Below are positions 9,092-16,987 of a DNA stretch of 64,000 nt, in pieces (the stretch's first letter is position 1; the number at the start of each line of letters is the position of its first letter). Position numbers and translations under genes: made by a program. The DNA is from Streptomyces sp. TSRI0107. Its GTDB lineage: Bacteria > Actinomycetota > Actinomycetes > Streptomycetales > Streptomycetaceae. The notes under the pieces are model-generated. The model did not search any database. It was given only the letters and a program-made list of their open reading frames with translations, and had not been told where the DNA came from. Where the stretch lies: contig NZ_LIVZ01000002.1 in NCBI RefSeq assembly GCF_001905845.1, positions 372,001 through 436,000 on the forward strand. The letters run 5' to 3'.

Positions 9092-9379
9092 TCAGGCGCT
9101 CTCGCCGACGACCACCTTGACCGTCGAGTACCTGCGGCGCAGCTCCTTCAGCGGCTGGTACTCCGGAGAGTCCCAGAACTCCTGGAGTGCGGCCTTGGAC
9201 GCGAACTGGTGGATGACCAGGGTCGCTGGGCGCCAGTCCCCTTCGAGCACCAGGGCGTCGTCATCGATCAGGACGTTGTGCCCGCCGGCCCTTTCGATGA
9301 GGGGTGTGACGCCATCGATGTACTGCTGGAAGCCGTCCGGATCGGCGATGTCAAGGTCGATGACGGCGTAGGCGGTCAT
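9092..9379 (-). CDS. DUF1330 family protein
   Basis: Small protein of 95 aa with a ferredoxin-like dimeric alpha-beta barrel pattern of the DUF1330 family: start MTAYAVIDLDIADPDGFQQY and the family motif LVIHQFASKAALQEFWDSPEYQPL. The ATG at 9379 has GGAGGGAAAC upstream. Function is not established for the family. It is divergent from an AraC-type gene (136-bp shared promoter region), which may control it. Its link to the ansamycin cluster is doubtful. Confidence 0.82.
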   Translation of the reverse strand: MTAYAVIDLDIADPDGFQQYIDGVTPLIERAGGHNVLIDDDALVLEGDWRPATLVIHQFASKAALQEFWDSPEYQPLKELRRRYSTVKVVVGESA

Positions 9380-9515
9380 GTCTGTTTCCCTCCGCGGTGT
9401 TGACCGGTGTGTCGTCACCGACCGTACGGGGGTCGTTCGGGGCCTTCCCATGCGCGCAAGGGTCCAGAACATACGCCATCGTCCTCACGCACGGCCTCGC
9501 GGTAGATTCCGGTCC

Positions 9516-10463
9516 ATGGACGTGTTCAGCGACGTCATCGCCTCCATGCGGGTCGGCCGGGCGAAGTTCACCCGCTCGCGGCGCAGCGGGGCGTGGGGCA
9601 GCCGATTCGGTCCATACCCTGGTGCGGGGTTCCACGTCGTCCTCCGGGGCAGTTGCTGGCTGCTCCCCCTGGATGGCCCCGCGAGACCGCTCGGCGCCGG
9701 TGACGTGGTGTTCCTACCGCACGGAACGATGCACGGCATGAGCGACAGCCCGGACCGGGTGGCGCGGGCCCTGCCGCCCGAGCCGCAACCGGAGCGGGCG
9801 GACGACTTCCCCGGCGGCATGGACGACGAGCCGGCTCCCGGTGACACGCTCCTGCTGTGCGGCGCATACCGCCTCGACCGGGGACAGGCACATCCGTTCC
9901 TGCGTGCGCTCCCCAAGGTCGTCCACTTTCCCGCCCGGCCCGGCCGCCACCCTGTCCTGCGCACCGCGGTCGACCTGCTGACCACCGAACTGACGGCCCC
10001 GCGGCAGGGAGCGGAGGTCACCCTGCCCGCCTTGCTGGACCTGCTCCTGGTCTACCTCCTGCGCGCATGGCTGGATGAGGAATCCCCTCGCGAGCCCGGC
10101 TCCGGCTGGCCGGCCGCGTTGGCCGATCCGGCGGTCGCGACGGCGCTCAACCACCTCCACCGGGAACCCGCGCGGCCGTGGACCGTCCAGGAACTGAGCA
10201 ACGCGGCCGGGATGTCCCGAACGGCGTTCGCCAAACGCTTCGCCTCGTTCGTGGGGCAGTCACCGATGGCCTATCTGACCTGGTGGCGGCTGAGCACCGC
10301 CGCACGGATCCTGCGCACCAGCGACTCTCCCCTCGCCGCCGTGGCGCAACAGGTCGGCTACACCTCGGAGTTCGCCTTCTCGAACGCTTTCAAACGCACC
10401 TTCGGGATCGCTCCCGGCCGCTACAGACGAGAGCACCGCGCGACTGCCACACCCCTGCCGTGA
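9516..10463 (+). CDS. AraC-family regulator with N-terminal cupin
   Basis: Transcription regulator of 315 aa. The N-terminal half (to about 200) is an AraC-associated cupin domain (GFHVVLRGSCWLL, GDVVFLPHGTMHGM). The C-terminal 100 residues carry the double helix-turn-helix (WTVQELSNAAGMSRTAFAKR and [19 protein letters not shown]). ATG at 9516 was chosen because the paralogue at 10906-11877 starts at the same point (MDVxSDxxxxMRxG). It is divergent from the DUF1330 gene, a usual arrangement for a local regulator and its target. Likely not part of the ansamycin pathway. Confidence 0.88.
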   Translation: MDVFSDVIASMRVGRAKFTRSRRSGAWGSRFGPYPGAGFHVVLRGSCWLLPLDGPARPLGAGDVVFLPHGTMHGMSDSPDRVARALPPEPQPERADDFPGGMDDEPAPGDTLLLCGAYRLDRGQAHPFLRALPKVVHFPARPGRHPVLRTAVDLLTTELTAPRQGAEVTLPALLDLLLVYLLRAWLDEESPREPGSGWPAALADPAVATALNHLHREPARPWTVQELSNAAGMSRTAFAKRFASFVGQSPMAYLTWWRLSTAARILRTSDSPLAAVAQQVGYTSEFAFSNAFKRTFGIAPGRYRREHRATATPLP

Positions 10464-10532
10464 TCCAGCCGAAGGCTGCTTCTCGGACCCTGTGGTCGGT
10501 TCGCCGCCGGGACCGGAGCACGGGGCCCGCCC

Positions 10533-10827
10533 GTGCGGGCGAAGCGCCTGTCCGGGCAGGTGTCCGCCCGGGCCGGCGTCGACGCCGGCCACCGGCTGCC
10601 GGCGGAGTTCGTGCCGGAGACCGTGTACTGGGACGCGGGCACCGCCCGGCTGCTGCCCCGGCTGGTCGAGGGCCGCGCACGCGGGCCGGTGTTCGTCACC
10701 CACCGCAAGCCGGGCACGGGCTGGGACCTGCACGAGTACCGGCACCCCTGCCTCACTGTACTTCCACCCGGCGGAGGCGATCGCGGAGGTCACCAGCCTG
10801 CTCGCCCCCGGCGACCACCGCTGCTGA
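10533..10827 (+). pseudogene. Remnant of a tyrosine-recombinase (phage-type integrase) gene
   Basis: In one frame, 10533-10747 encodes [20 protein letters not shown], then [12 protein letters not shown] joined directly to [11 protein letters not shown]. These match the catalytic domain of Streptomyces site-specific integrases but lack the segment normally lying between them. After EYRH the similarity continues only in another frame ([19 protein letters not shown], about 10760-10827), with the SxLxxLGEAG/HKKxxNVRR part missing. So at least two internal deletions and a frameshift have destroyed the gene, and its N-terminal DNA-binding part is absent. The catalytic HxxRH motif is still readable. 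It sits between two paralogous AraC genes. Confidence 0.72.
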
Positions 10828-10905
10828 CCACCCACCGCTCAGACCTGGCGGGGCCAGGGCGCCCGGCCGGTGATCGTGCGTGCGGAGCCGGCGCCTGCCG
10901 GCGGC

Positions 10906-11877
10906 TCAGATTCGTTCGCCGGGGGTGGACCGGCGGAATACCCCGGGGGCTGAACCGTATTCCCGTTTGAACGCGTGGGCGAAGGCGAACTCTGAGGTGT
11001 AGCCCACCTTTCGGGCCACTGTGGCCAGTGGCGCGTCGCTGTCTCGCAGCAGCCGGGCTGCGAGCGTCATCCGCCACCAGGTCAGGTACGTCTGCGGTGG
11101 TTGGCCGACCAGCGCGGCGAATCGTCGGGCGAAGGCCGCGCGGGACAGCCCGGCCTGGGAAGCCAGTTCCGCGACGGTCCACGGCCTGGCAGGGTCGCCG
11201 TGGATGACGCGCAGCCCGGCGGCGACGGCCGGGTCGCGCAGCGCTGCCGCCCAGCCGGTGGCGGCGCCGCGGGCGGATTGTTCGTCGAACCAGGCGCGCA
11301 GAATGTGCAGCAGCAGCACGTCCAGCAGGGCGGGCAGCATGGCGTCGCCGCCCGGCCGTGGCTGCTCCAGTTCACCGCCGAGCAGGTCGACGGCGGCGCG
11401 TAGCCCCGGGTGGTGTCCGAGCCGGGCCGGAAGGTGGATGACCTCCGGCAGGTCTTCGAGCAGCGGATGTGCCCGGGACCGGTCCAGCAGGTACGCACCG
11501 CAGAGCATGACCGTCGCAGCGGCCGACCCGTCTGCCAGGTGCCGGCCGGCCGGCACCCCGGCCCCGTCGCCGTTCTGGCTGTCGCCTTGGCGGGCCCGGA
11601 TCTCGGCAAGTGACGTGGACGCGTCCACCAGCGGGGTCGACAGGCTGTCGGCGAGGCCATGGGCGGTTCCGTGGGGCAGGAATGCCACATCCCCTCCTCC
11701 GAGAGCGATCGGTGCGCCGGCCGGCGGGAACAGCCAGCACGATCCCTGCAGGACGATGTGGAACCCGGCCGCCGCGACGGATGGATGCCGCGTTCCGAAC
11801 GGCGCCGTCCGGTGGACCCGGCCGGAGTGCGGTTGCCCGGTGCGCATGGCCGTGACTGCATCCGAGAGCACATCCAC
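10906..11877 (-). CDS. AraC-family regulator with N-terminal cupin (paralogue of 9516-10463)
   Basis: Regulator of 323 aa with the same architecture as the gene at 9516: cupin motifs [13 protein letters not shown] and [14 protein letters not shown], and C-terminal AraC helix-turn-helix ([39 protein letters not shown]). GTG start at 11877. It is transcribed divergently from the reductase gene at 12038 over a 160-bp gap, which suggests it controls that gene. The resemblance to the first AraC protein covers the full length, so they are paralogues. Confidence 0.88.
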   Translation of the reverse strand: MDVLSDAVTAMRTGQPHSGRVHRTAPFGTRHPSVAAAGFHIVLQGSCWLFPPAGAPIALGGGDVAFLPHGTAHGLADSLSTPLVDASTSLAEIRARQGDSQNGDGAGVPAGRHLADGSAAATVMLCGAYLLDRSRAHPLLEDLPEVIHLPARLGHHPGLRAAVDLLGGELEQPRPGGDAMLPALLDVLLLHILRAWFDEQSARGAATGWAAALRDPAVAAGLRVIHGDPARPWTVAELASQAGLSRAAFARRFAALVGQPPQTYLTWWRMTLAARLLRDSDAPLATVARKVGYTSEFAFAHAFKREYGSAPGVFRRSTPGERI

Positions 11878-12037
11878 ACTGTCAGCCTATCGCCACGGTC
11901 CCTGCGAAGACGATCGCGTATGAGCTGGCGACGCTCACGCATAGGGCGTCTCGCAACGTCGCCATACGGTGAGATCGTCGGCGAGTTGGTCAGCCATCTT
12001 GCACGGCAGTACTCATCGCTCGAACCAGGAGACCCAC

Positions 12038-13102
12038 GTGCAGATCGCCATCTACGGCGCAAGCGGCTACCAGGGAAGACTCGTTCTCGCGGAACTGGCT
12101 CACCGCACCATCGGCATGCGGCTCGTCGGCCGCGACGCCACGCGCCTGCGTGAGGCCGCGACGACCGTGGGAGTGGTCGACGCCGAGCAGCGGGTGGCCG
12201 ACAGCGACGACCACCACGCCCTCGTGGCAGCCTTCCGCGAATGCGACGCGGTCATCAACTGTGCCGGACCGTTCACGAGCTCCGGCCCCGCCGTGGTCCG
12301 AGCGGCCATCGCCGCCGGCTGCCACTACATCGACACCGCCGGTGAGCAGCTTTACACCAAGACGGTCTTCGACACCTTCGCCGGCGAGGCGGAGCGTGCC
12401 GGGATCACCGTCGTTCCGGCCACGAACGACGGGTGCGTCCCCGGGGACCTGATCGCCCACCTGCTCGCCGAGCGCGTCCAGCCGGTCGAGGAGATCACCG
12501 TCAGCCACTTCATCGTCGGCAGTGCTGGATTCTCCCGCGGCTCGCTGCGCTCGGCCCTCGAAACGATCGACGCGCTCAAGGCCGGCGGCCTCGGTTACGA
12601 GGACGGTGACTGGCGTACCGGCATCCCTGCCCGGCACACCTCCGTCACCCTTCCCGGCGCCGAGCAACCGACCGCGGTGGTGAAATGCCCTTTGTCAGAG
12701 GTGGTCACCATCCCGCGCCACGTGCCGGTCCGGCGTGTCGAGAGCCTCGTCGACGCCGCGGTCGGTGCCCAGTTGGGCACCCCGCTCACCCCGCAGATCA
12801 TCGACAGTCTTCCCGAAGGGCCGACAGAGGAGGAACGCCGCACCCAGCGGTTCACCTACCTCATCGACGCCGTCGGCCGCGATGGCCGAAGCGCTCGCGG
12901 CATCGTGCAGGGCCGCGACACCTACGGCATCACCGCCGTGATCGCTGCCGAAGCCGCGCGCCGACTGGTCGCTGACGGCGCCGGACCAGGCGTGCTCGCT
13001 CCGGCACAGGCATACGACCCGACCAGCTTCCTCAACTTCCTCGCACCACACGGAATCAGCTGGACCATCACCGTCCCCGACACCTCGACCGCCCGGCACT
13101 GA
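12038..13102 (+). CDS. Saccharopine dehydrogenase-like NAD(P)-binding reductase
   Basis: Oxidoreductase of 354 aa, probably of the saccharopine-dehydrogenase NADP-binding family. Its N-terminal Rossmann motif VQIAIYGASGYQGRL begins directly at the chosen GTG (12038), which has AGGAG eight bases upstream; a longer upstream reading frame lacks a ribosome site. Further family features are VINCAGPF (about 78-85), CHYIDTAGE and ATNDGCVPGDL. Trans-acting enoyl reductases share this fold, but no such role is supported here. Divergent from the AraC gene at 11877. Confidence 0.75.
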   Translation: MQIAIYGASGYQGRLVLAELAHRTIGMRLVGRDATRLREAATTVGVVDAEQRVADSDDHHALVAAFRECDAVINCAGPFTSSGPAVVRAAIAAGCHYIDTAGEQLYTKTVFDTFAGEAERAGITVVPATNDGCVPGDLIAHLLAERVQPVEEITVSHFIVGSAGFSRGSLRSALETIDALKAGGLGYEDGDWRTGIPARHTSVTLPGAEQPTAVVKCPLSEVVTIPRHVPVRRVESLVDAAVGAQLGTPLTPQIIDSLPEGPTEEERRTQRFTYLIDAVGRDGRSARGIVQGRDTYGITAVIAAEAARRLVADGAGPGVLAPAQAYDPTSFLNFLAPHGISWTITVPDTSTARH

Positions 13103-13159
13103 CGCCAGGTGCGGGTAGGGGGTGTCTCCCTCCGGGAAGCCGCCGACACGCGAAAGGGA

Positions 13160-13195
13160 CCCGCCGCCGACGTCGGGGGAGGCGTCGGCGGCGGG
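13160..13195. terminator. Terminator between convergent reductase and MFS genes
   Basis: Perfect 13-bp stem, CCCGCCGCCGACG (13160-13172) with 13183-13195, 10-nt loop. Located between the stops at 13102 (+) and 13222 (-). Confidence 0.75.
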
Positions 13196-13221
13196 CCGGG
13201 GGGAGGGGGGATGGGTCAGGG

Positions 13222-14703
13222 TTACGCGGAGTGGGCCGTCTCCCGCTCGGGGGCCTCGGTGGCCGTGTCCGCGGCCGCCGGCTCCTGCTCCGCGGCCTTC
13301 TGCGACTTGATGCGGAAGGCCAGGAAGGCGCCGGCGATGGCGGCGATACCGCCGACCAGGGCGGACAGCTGGAGGCCGTCGACCACGTCGCCGATCGGGT
13401 TGGACGCGCCCTCGCTCAGGTCGAGGCCGGAGTTGGCGACGGCGATGAGGAGGGCCATGCCGACCGCGCCGCCGATCTGGGCGGAGGTCTGGGTGAGGCC
13501 GGAGGCGACACCCTGCTCGTCGGGGGCGGCGTCGGAGCCGGCCGCCATGAACATCGCCGGGTAGATCATGCCGGCGAACAGACCCCACAGCAGGACGCCG
13601 GGGAGCAGCGGCCAGAAGCTGGCGTTGGTGGACATCGTCAGCGACAGGACGATCATCGCGGCGCCGACGCCGATCAGGCCGGAGAACAGCGCCCCGCGGA
13701 CGCCCCAGCGCTTGACGACGGCCGGCAGCAGCTTGCTGGAGCCGAGCATGGCGACCGCGCTCATCGGCAGGAAGGCGAGGCCGGCCTCCAGCGGGCTGTA
13801 GCCGAGGACGTCCTGGAGCTGGATGAAGAACAGGTAGTGCAGGGTGTTGATGGCACCCTGGAAGACGAAGATGATCAGGATCGCGGTGAGCAGCCCGCGG
13901 TAGCCGAACAGCCGCGGCGGGGCGAGCGGGTCGTTGGTCTTGGCCTCCAGGACGAAGAACGCGATGCCGAGGACGAGGCCGGCGGCGATCGTGGTGAGCG
14001 TCTGGGTGGAGCCCCAGCCCGCCTCCGGGCCGTCGATCAGGCCGAAGACCAGCAGGGTGGAGGCGGCGGTGGCGAGCAGCGCGCCCGGGATGTCGAACTT
14101 GCGGGAGTCACCGGCGGTGGCGTCCGTCGCGAGCCAGGCGTAGCAGCCGAAGACGGCGAGCACGCACAGCGGCACGTTGACGAAGAACACCCAGGCCCAG
14201 CCGAGGTAGTTGGTGAGCAGGCCGCCGACGAGGGAACCGATGATGGCGCCCGAGGCACCGGCCGTGCCCCACACCGCGTAGGCCTTGTTGCGGACCGGGC
14301 CCTCCTCGAAGCTGGTGTTGATCAGCGAGAGGGTGGCCGGGAAGAGCAGGGCGCCGCCGAGGCCCTGGACGACGCGCGCGGCGACGAGCAGGCCCGGGTC
14401 GGTGGCGAGACCGCCGGCGACCGAGGCGATCGCGTACAGGGCGAGGGCGAGGACCAGCATCCGGCGGGCGCCGAGCCGGTCGACCGCGCGGCCGCCGAGC
14501 AGCAGGGCGCCGCCGAGGCCGACGGAGTAGGCGCTGACGACCCACTGGAGGGACTGCGCGGAGAAGCCGACCTCACGGCCGATCTCGGGCAGCGCCACGT
14601 ACACGATGTTGTAGTCGATGGAGAAGATGAGCATGCAGAACGCCAGCAGTGCCATCTTCGGCCCCGGCCGTCCTCCGGGCCGGGCAAGAGCTTCGGCAGA
14701 CAT
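13222..14703 (-). CDS. MFS drug exporter, DHA2 (EmrB/QacA) type
   Basis: Integral membrane proton antiporter of 493 aa with about 14 hydrophobic segments, the DHA2 arrangement. Motif A-like GGRAVDRLGARRMLVL lies after TM2, and motif C-like residues occur in WGTAGASGAIIGSLVGG. Start ATG at 14703 with AGAAAGGAAAAA upstream. Divergent from an HxlR regulator over a 117-bp shared region containing GTTAC/GTAAC repeats. It likely exports the cluster product or a related toxic compound; placement at the border with the accessory block leaves its membership uncertain. Confidence 0.9.
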   Translation of the reverse strand: MSAEALARPGGRPGPKMALLAFCMLIFSIDYNIVYVALPEIGREVGFSAQSLQWVVSAYSVGLGGALLLGGRAVDRLGARRMLVLALALYAIASVAGGLATDPGLLVAARVVQGLGGALLFPATLSLINTSFEEGPVRNKAYAVWGTAGASGAIIGSLVGGLLTNYLGWAWVFFVNVPLCVLAVFGCYAWLATDATAGDSRKFDIPGALLATAASTLLVFGLIDGPEAGWGSTQTLTTIAAGLVLGIAFFVLEAKTNDPLAPPRLFGYRGLLTAILIIFVFQGAINTLHYLFFIQLQDVLGYSPLEAGLAFLPMSAVAMLGSSKLLPAVVKRWGVRGALFSGLIGVGAAMIVLSLTMSTNASFWPLLPGVLLWGLFAGMIYPAMFMAAGSDAAPDEQGVASGLTQTSAQIGGAVGMALLIAVANSGLDLSEGASNPIGDVVDGLQLSALVGGIAAIAGAFLAFRIKSQKAAEQEPAAADTATEAPERETAHSA

Positions 14704-14757
14704 GTGCCATTTTTCCTTTCTGCGGGGGGTTATCTAAGTCCCTGTTCGTGAGCCCGG

Positions 14758-14791
14758 GTTACGGCTTGTTACTGGACTCATCATCTGTAAC
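14758..14791. promoter_or_regulatory. Candidate HxlR operator (GTTAC/GTAAC repeats)
   Basis: GTTAC occurs at 14758-14762 and 14768-14772, and its complement GTAAC at 14787-14791, giving a 24-bp inverted repeat with a direct copy of one arm 10 bp away. It lies in the divergent promoter of the MFS and HxlR genes, 30 bp before the HxlR start, where an autoregulatory operator would be expected. No binding evidence. Confidence 0.45.
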
Positions 14792-14820
14792 GATGAGCCG
14801 ACAGGGAAGGAGGCACTTTC

Positions 14821-15264
14821 GTGTCCCAACGGAACAGCGGTGTAACCGTCGAGGTCAGCCCGGAGACGGAGTTCGAGAACATCGGGGAACCGTGTGCCGT
14901 GCGCGAGGTGCTGGACCGCATCAGCGGCAAGTGGAGCATCCAGATCATCCTCGCGGCGGCCGAGAAGCCGGTCCGCTTCACCGAGCTCGAACGTTCCATC
15001 CCGGGTATCAGCCGCCGGATGCTCACCCTGACGCTGCGCAGCCTGGAACGCGACGGTCTGCTGGTGCGCACCGTCTACCCCACCGTCCCGGCGAAGGTCG
15101 TCTACAGCGTGACCGACAGCGCCCGCGAACTGCACGACGCCTTCCTCACGTTGATGGACTGGGCGGAGCGCAACCGCAGCGCGATCAGCGCCTCCCGTGC
15201 CGCATACGACGCGGCGCAGGTGGCGGAGCAGGATCAGGGAGAGCCGGCGGGCGGTCCGGCCTGA
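14821..15264 (+). CDS. HxlR-family winged-helix regulator
   Basis: DNA-binding protein of 147 aa. The HxlR pattern is clear: CAVREVLDRISGKWSIQIIL near residues 24-43, RFTELERSIPGISRRMLTLTLRSLERDGLL as the recognition region, and YSVTDSARELHDAF in the wing. GTG start at 14821 follows GGAAGGAGG. HxlR proteins respond to reactive electrophiles, quinones or drugs and often repress an adjacent gene; here the neighbour is the divergent MFS exporter. AHBA-derived products are commonly quinones, which would suit such a sensor, but that is inference. Confidence 0.9.
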   Translation: MSQRNSGVTVEVSPETEFENIGEPCAVREVLDRISGKWSIQIILAAAEKPVRFTELERSIPGISRRMLTLTLRSLERDGLLVRTVYPTVPAKVVYSVTDSARELHDAFLTLMDWAERNRSAISASRAAYDAAQVAEQDQGEPAGGPA

Positions 15265-15271
15265 GCCGGAG

Positions 15272-15290
15272 GCCGCCCGCGTCGGGCGGC
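15272..15290. terminator. Short hairpin between HxlR and FAD enzyme genes
   Basis: 8-bp stem GCCGCCCG (15272-15279) with CGGGCGGC (15283-15290) and a 3-nt loop, filling the 28-bp gap between convergent stops. Confidence 0.6.
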
Positions 15291-15292
15291 TG

Positions 15293-16930
15293 TCAGCCCG
15301 CATCGCCCGGAGCCTCGGTGGGCACCACGCGGAGCAGGGTCGGGTCGTCGGCGTCCGGGGTGGCGGTGAAGCCGGCCGCGCCGATGGCCTCGGCGTAGCG
15401 GTCCAGTTCGCCGGCCGCGATCAGGTCGCCGTCCAGGCAGGCGACGAGGATCGGCTCGCCGCCCTCGACGGCGAAGCCGGTCTGCCGGTCACTGAACTCG
15501 CGGCAGCCCGCCTCGCGCAGTGCGGCGCGGATCCGCTCGGCGTCCCGGTCGTACGTCGTCCACAGCGGGCGCCCGTGGCCGCCGTACCCGAACTCGGGCT
15601 CGGCGCCCTCGGGGGCGTGCCGGGCGGCGCGGACCGCCTCGGCGATCACCGACGGCGCCCACAGGGCCATCGGCGGCTCCAGCAGGTGCTGCACGGCGAG
15701 GACCAGCTTGCGGACCTCGCCGGAGACCTGCGCGGCCAGCTGCACCTGGGTGGAGTAGCGGCCGAACAGCTCGGCGGCGGAGGGCCGTTGACCGGCCGTC
15801 TCCGGGTAGTCGAAGTCGCCGCCGATCGCGGCCTGCCACGGCACGAACAGCACTCCCGCGGCGGCCTGGTAGAACGCCTTGGACAGGTCGGCCGTGACGC
15901 CCTCGTGCTCGTCGAGCAGCCGGCCGAGGGCCAGCGCCTCCTGGGCGGCGCAGGTCATGCCCTGCCCGTAGAGGGGGTTGAAGCTGCAGATGGAGTCGCC
16001 GAGCGCGAGGTAACCGCTCGGGACCGACTCCAGCTGCTCGAAGTGCCGGCGGCGGTTGGCCGGGTACTGGAAGGCGACCGGTTCGGTCAGCGGCTCCGCC
16101 TGGGCGATCAGCTTGGCGATGATCGGGTCGGGCAGGCTCTCCGCGTGCCGGCGGAAGCCCTCCTCGTCGGCGCTCGGGTAGTCCTTGTGCCAGCCGCCGA
16201 CCGACACCAGCCAGCGGTCGCCCTCGACCAGCAGGGCGGCACCGATGCGCTTCTCGGCGGGCGGGGTGGGCTGCACGAACGCCGCCTGCACCGGCAGGTC
16301 GCCGGGCACGGCCCGGTAGAGCCGGCTGACGTAACCGACGTTGACCTTGACCTCCTCGACCTCGGGGGTGGGGAAGCCGAGCGCCGACAGCCAGCGGTCG
16401 GAGCGGCTGCCCCGGCCGGTGGAGTCCACGACCAGGTCGGCGGCGAGCCGCTCGTCACCGTCCAGCAGGACCTCGGTGACCCGGCCGTCGGTGCCGCCGA
16501 GCCCGGACACCGAGGTGTTCGGACGGACCGTCACGTTGGGCAGGGCCTCGACGCGCTGCCGGAGCGTGTACTCCAGCAGCGGCCGGGTCATCGAGACGAA
16601 GGGCTGACCGCTGTGCACCGGGTTCCAGGCGGCGCCCAGCCGGTACAGGTGCAGGTCCTCACCCGAGTCGAAGATCACCGCGCCGCGCTCGGTCAGCTCG
16701 TCCATCAGGCCGGGGAACAGCTCCCCCAGCGCCCGCTGGCCGGCGACGAGCAGCACGTGCGAGTGCTGGCCCTGGGGTACGCCGCGCCGCGGGTCGCCCG
16801 ACTGCGGCAGCTCGTCCCGGTCGACGACCACGACCTGCTCGAACGCGTCGGACAACACCTTGGCCGCGGACAGGCCCGCGATGCCGGCGCCGATCACCAC
16901 CGCGGTGCCGCGGCCGGTCGACTTGCTCAT
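15293..16930 (-). CDS. FAD-dependent epoxidase/hydroxylase-like oxidoreductase
   Basis: Flavoprotein of 545 aa. An N-terminal dinucleotide-binding motif GAGIAGLSAAKVLSD is followed by VVVVDRDELP, the GQHSHVLL segment, DSTGRGS (near residue 165) and the FAD-ribityl motif GDSICSFNPLYGQGM near residue 325. This set matches FAD-dependent oxidoreductases related to squalene-epoxidase-like and meroterpenoid epoxidases (XiaO type), and PHBH-type hydroxylases more distantly. ATG at 16930 has GAGGGG upstream. A UbiA prenyltransferase gene nearby makes epoxidation of a prenyl group a plausible role. The BBE-type oxidase gene directly upstream (57-bp gap) is probably co-transcribed. Confidence 0.78.
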   Translation of the reverse strand: MSKSTGRGTAVVIGAGIAGLSAAKVLSDAFEQVVVVDRDELPQSGDPRRGVPQGQHSHVLLVAGQRALGELFPGLMDELTERGAVIFDSGEDLHLYRLGAAWNPVHSGQPFVSMTRPLLEYTLRQRVEALPNVTVRPNTSVSGLGGTDGRVTEVLLDGDERLAADLVVDSTGRGSRSDRWLSALGFPTPEVEEVKVNVGYVSRLYRAVPGDLPVQAAFVQPTPPAEKRIGAALLVEGDRWLVSVGGWHKDYPSADEEGFRRHAESLPDPIIAKLIAQAEPLTEPVAFQYPANRRRHFEQLESVPSGYLALGDSICSFNPLYGQGMTCAAQEALALGRLLDEHEGVTADLSKAFYQAAAGVLFVPWQAAIGGDFDYPETAGQRPSAAELFGRYSTQVQLAAQVSGEVRKLVLAVQHLLEPPMALWAPSVIAEAVRAARHAPEGAEPEFGYGGHGRPLWTTYDRDAERIRAALREAGCREFSDRQTGFAVEGGEPILVACLDGDLIAAGELDRYAEAIGAAGFTATPDADDPTLLRVVPTEAPGDAG

Positions 16931-16987
16931 GATGGTTTTCCCCTCGGTTCCGTCGGATCGGTACGTCACTGGGTACGTCGAGTCAGG

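Noticed and set aside
10533..10970. Functional 145-aa protein
   Set aside because: Similarity to integrases breaks at two deletions and continues in another frame; the C-terminal part of the frame is nonsense.
11969..12037. N-terminal extension of the saccharopine-dehydrogenase-like protein
   Set aside because: The added 23 residues lack homology features, have no ribosome site, and the Rossmann motif begins right after the GTG at 12038.
12695..13588. Minus-strand frame bridging the reductase and MFS genes
   Set aside because: It is antisense to both ends, spans the convergent terminator and shows no domain.
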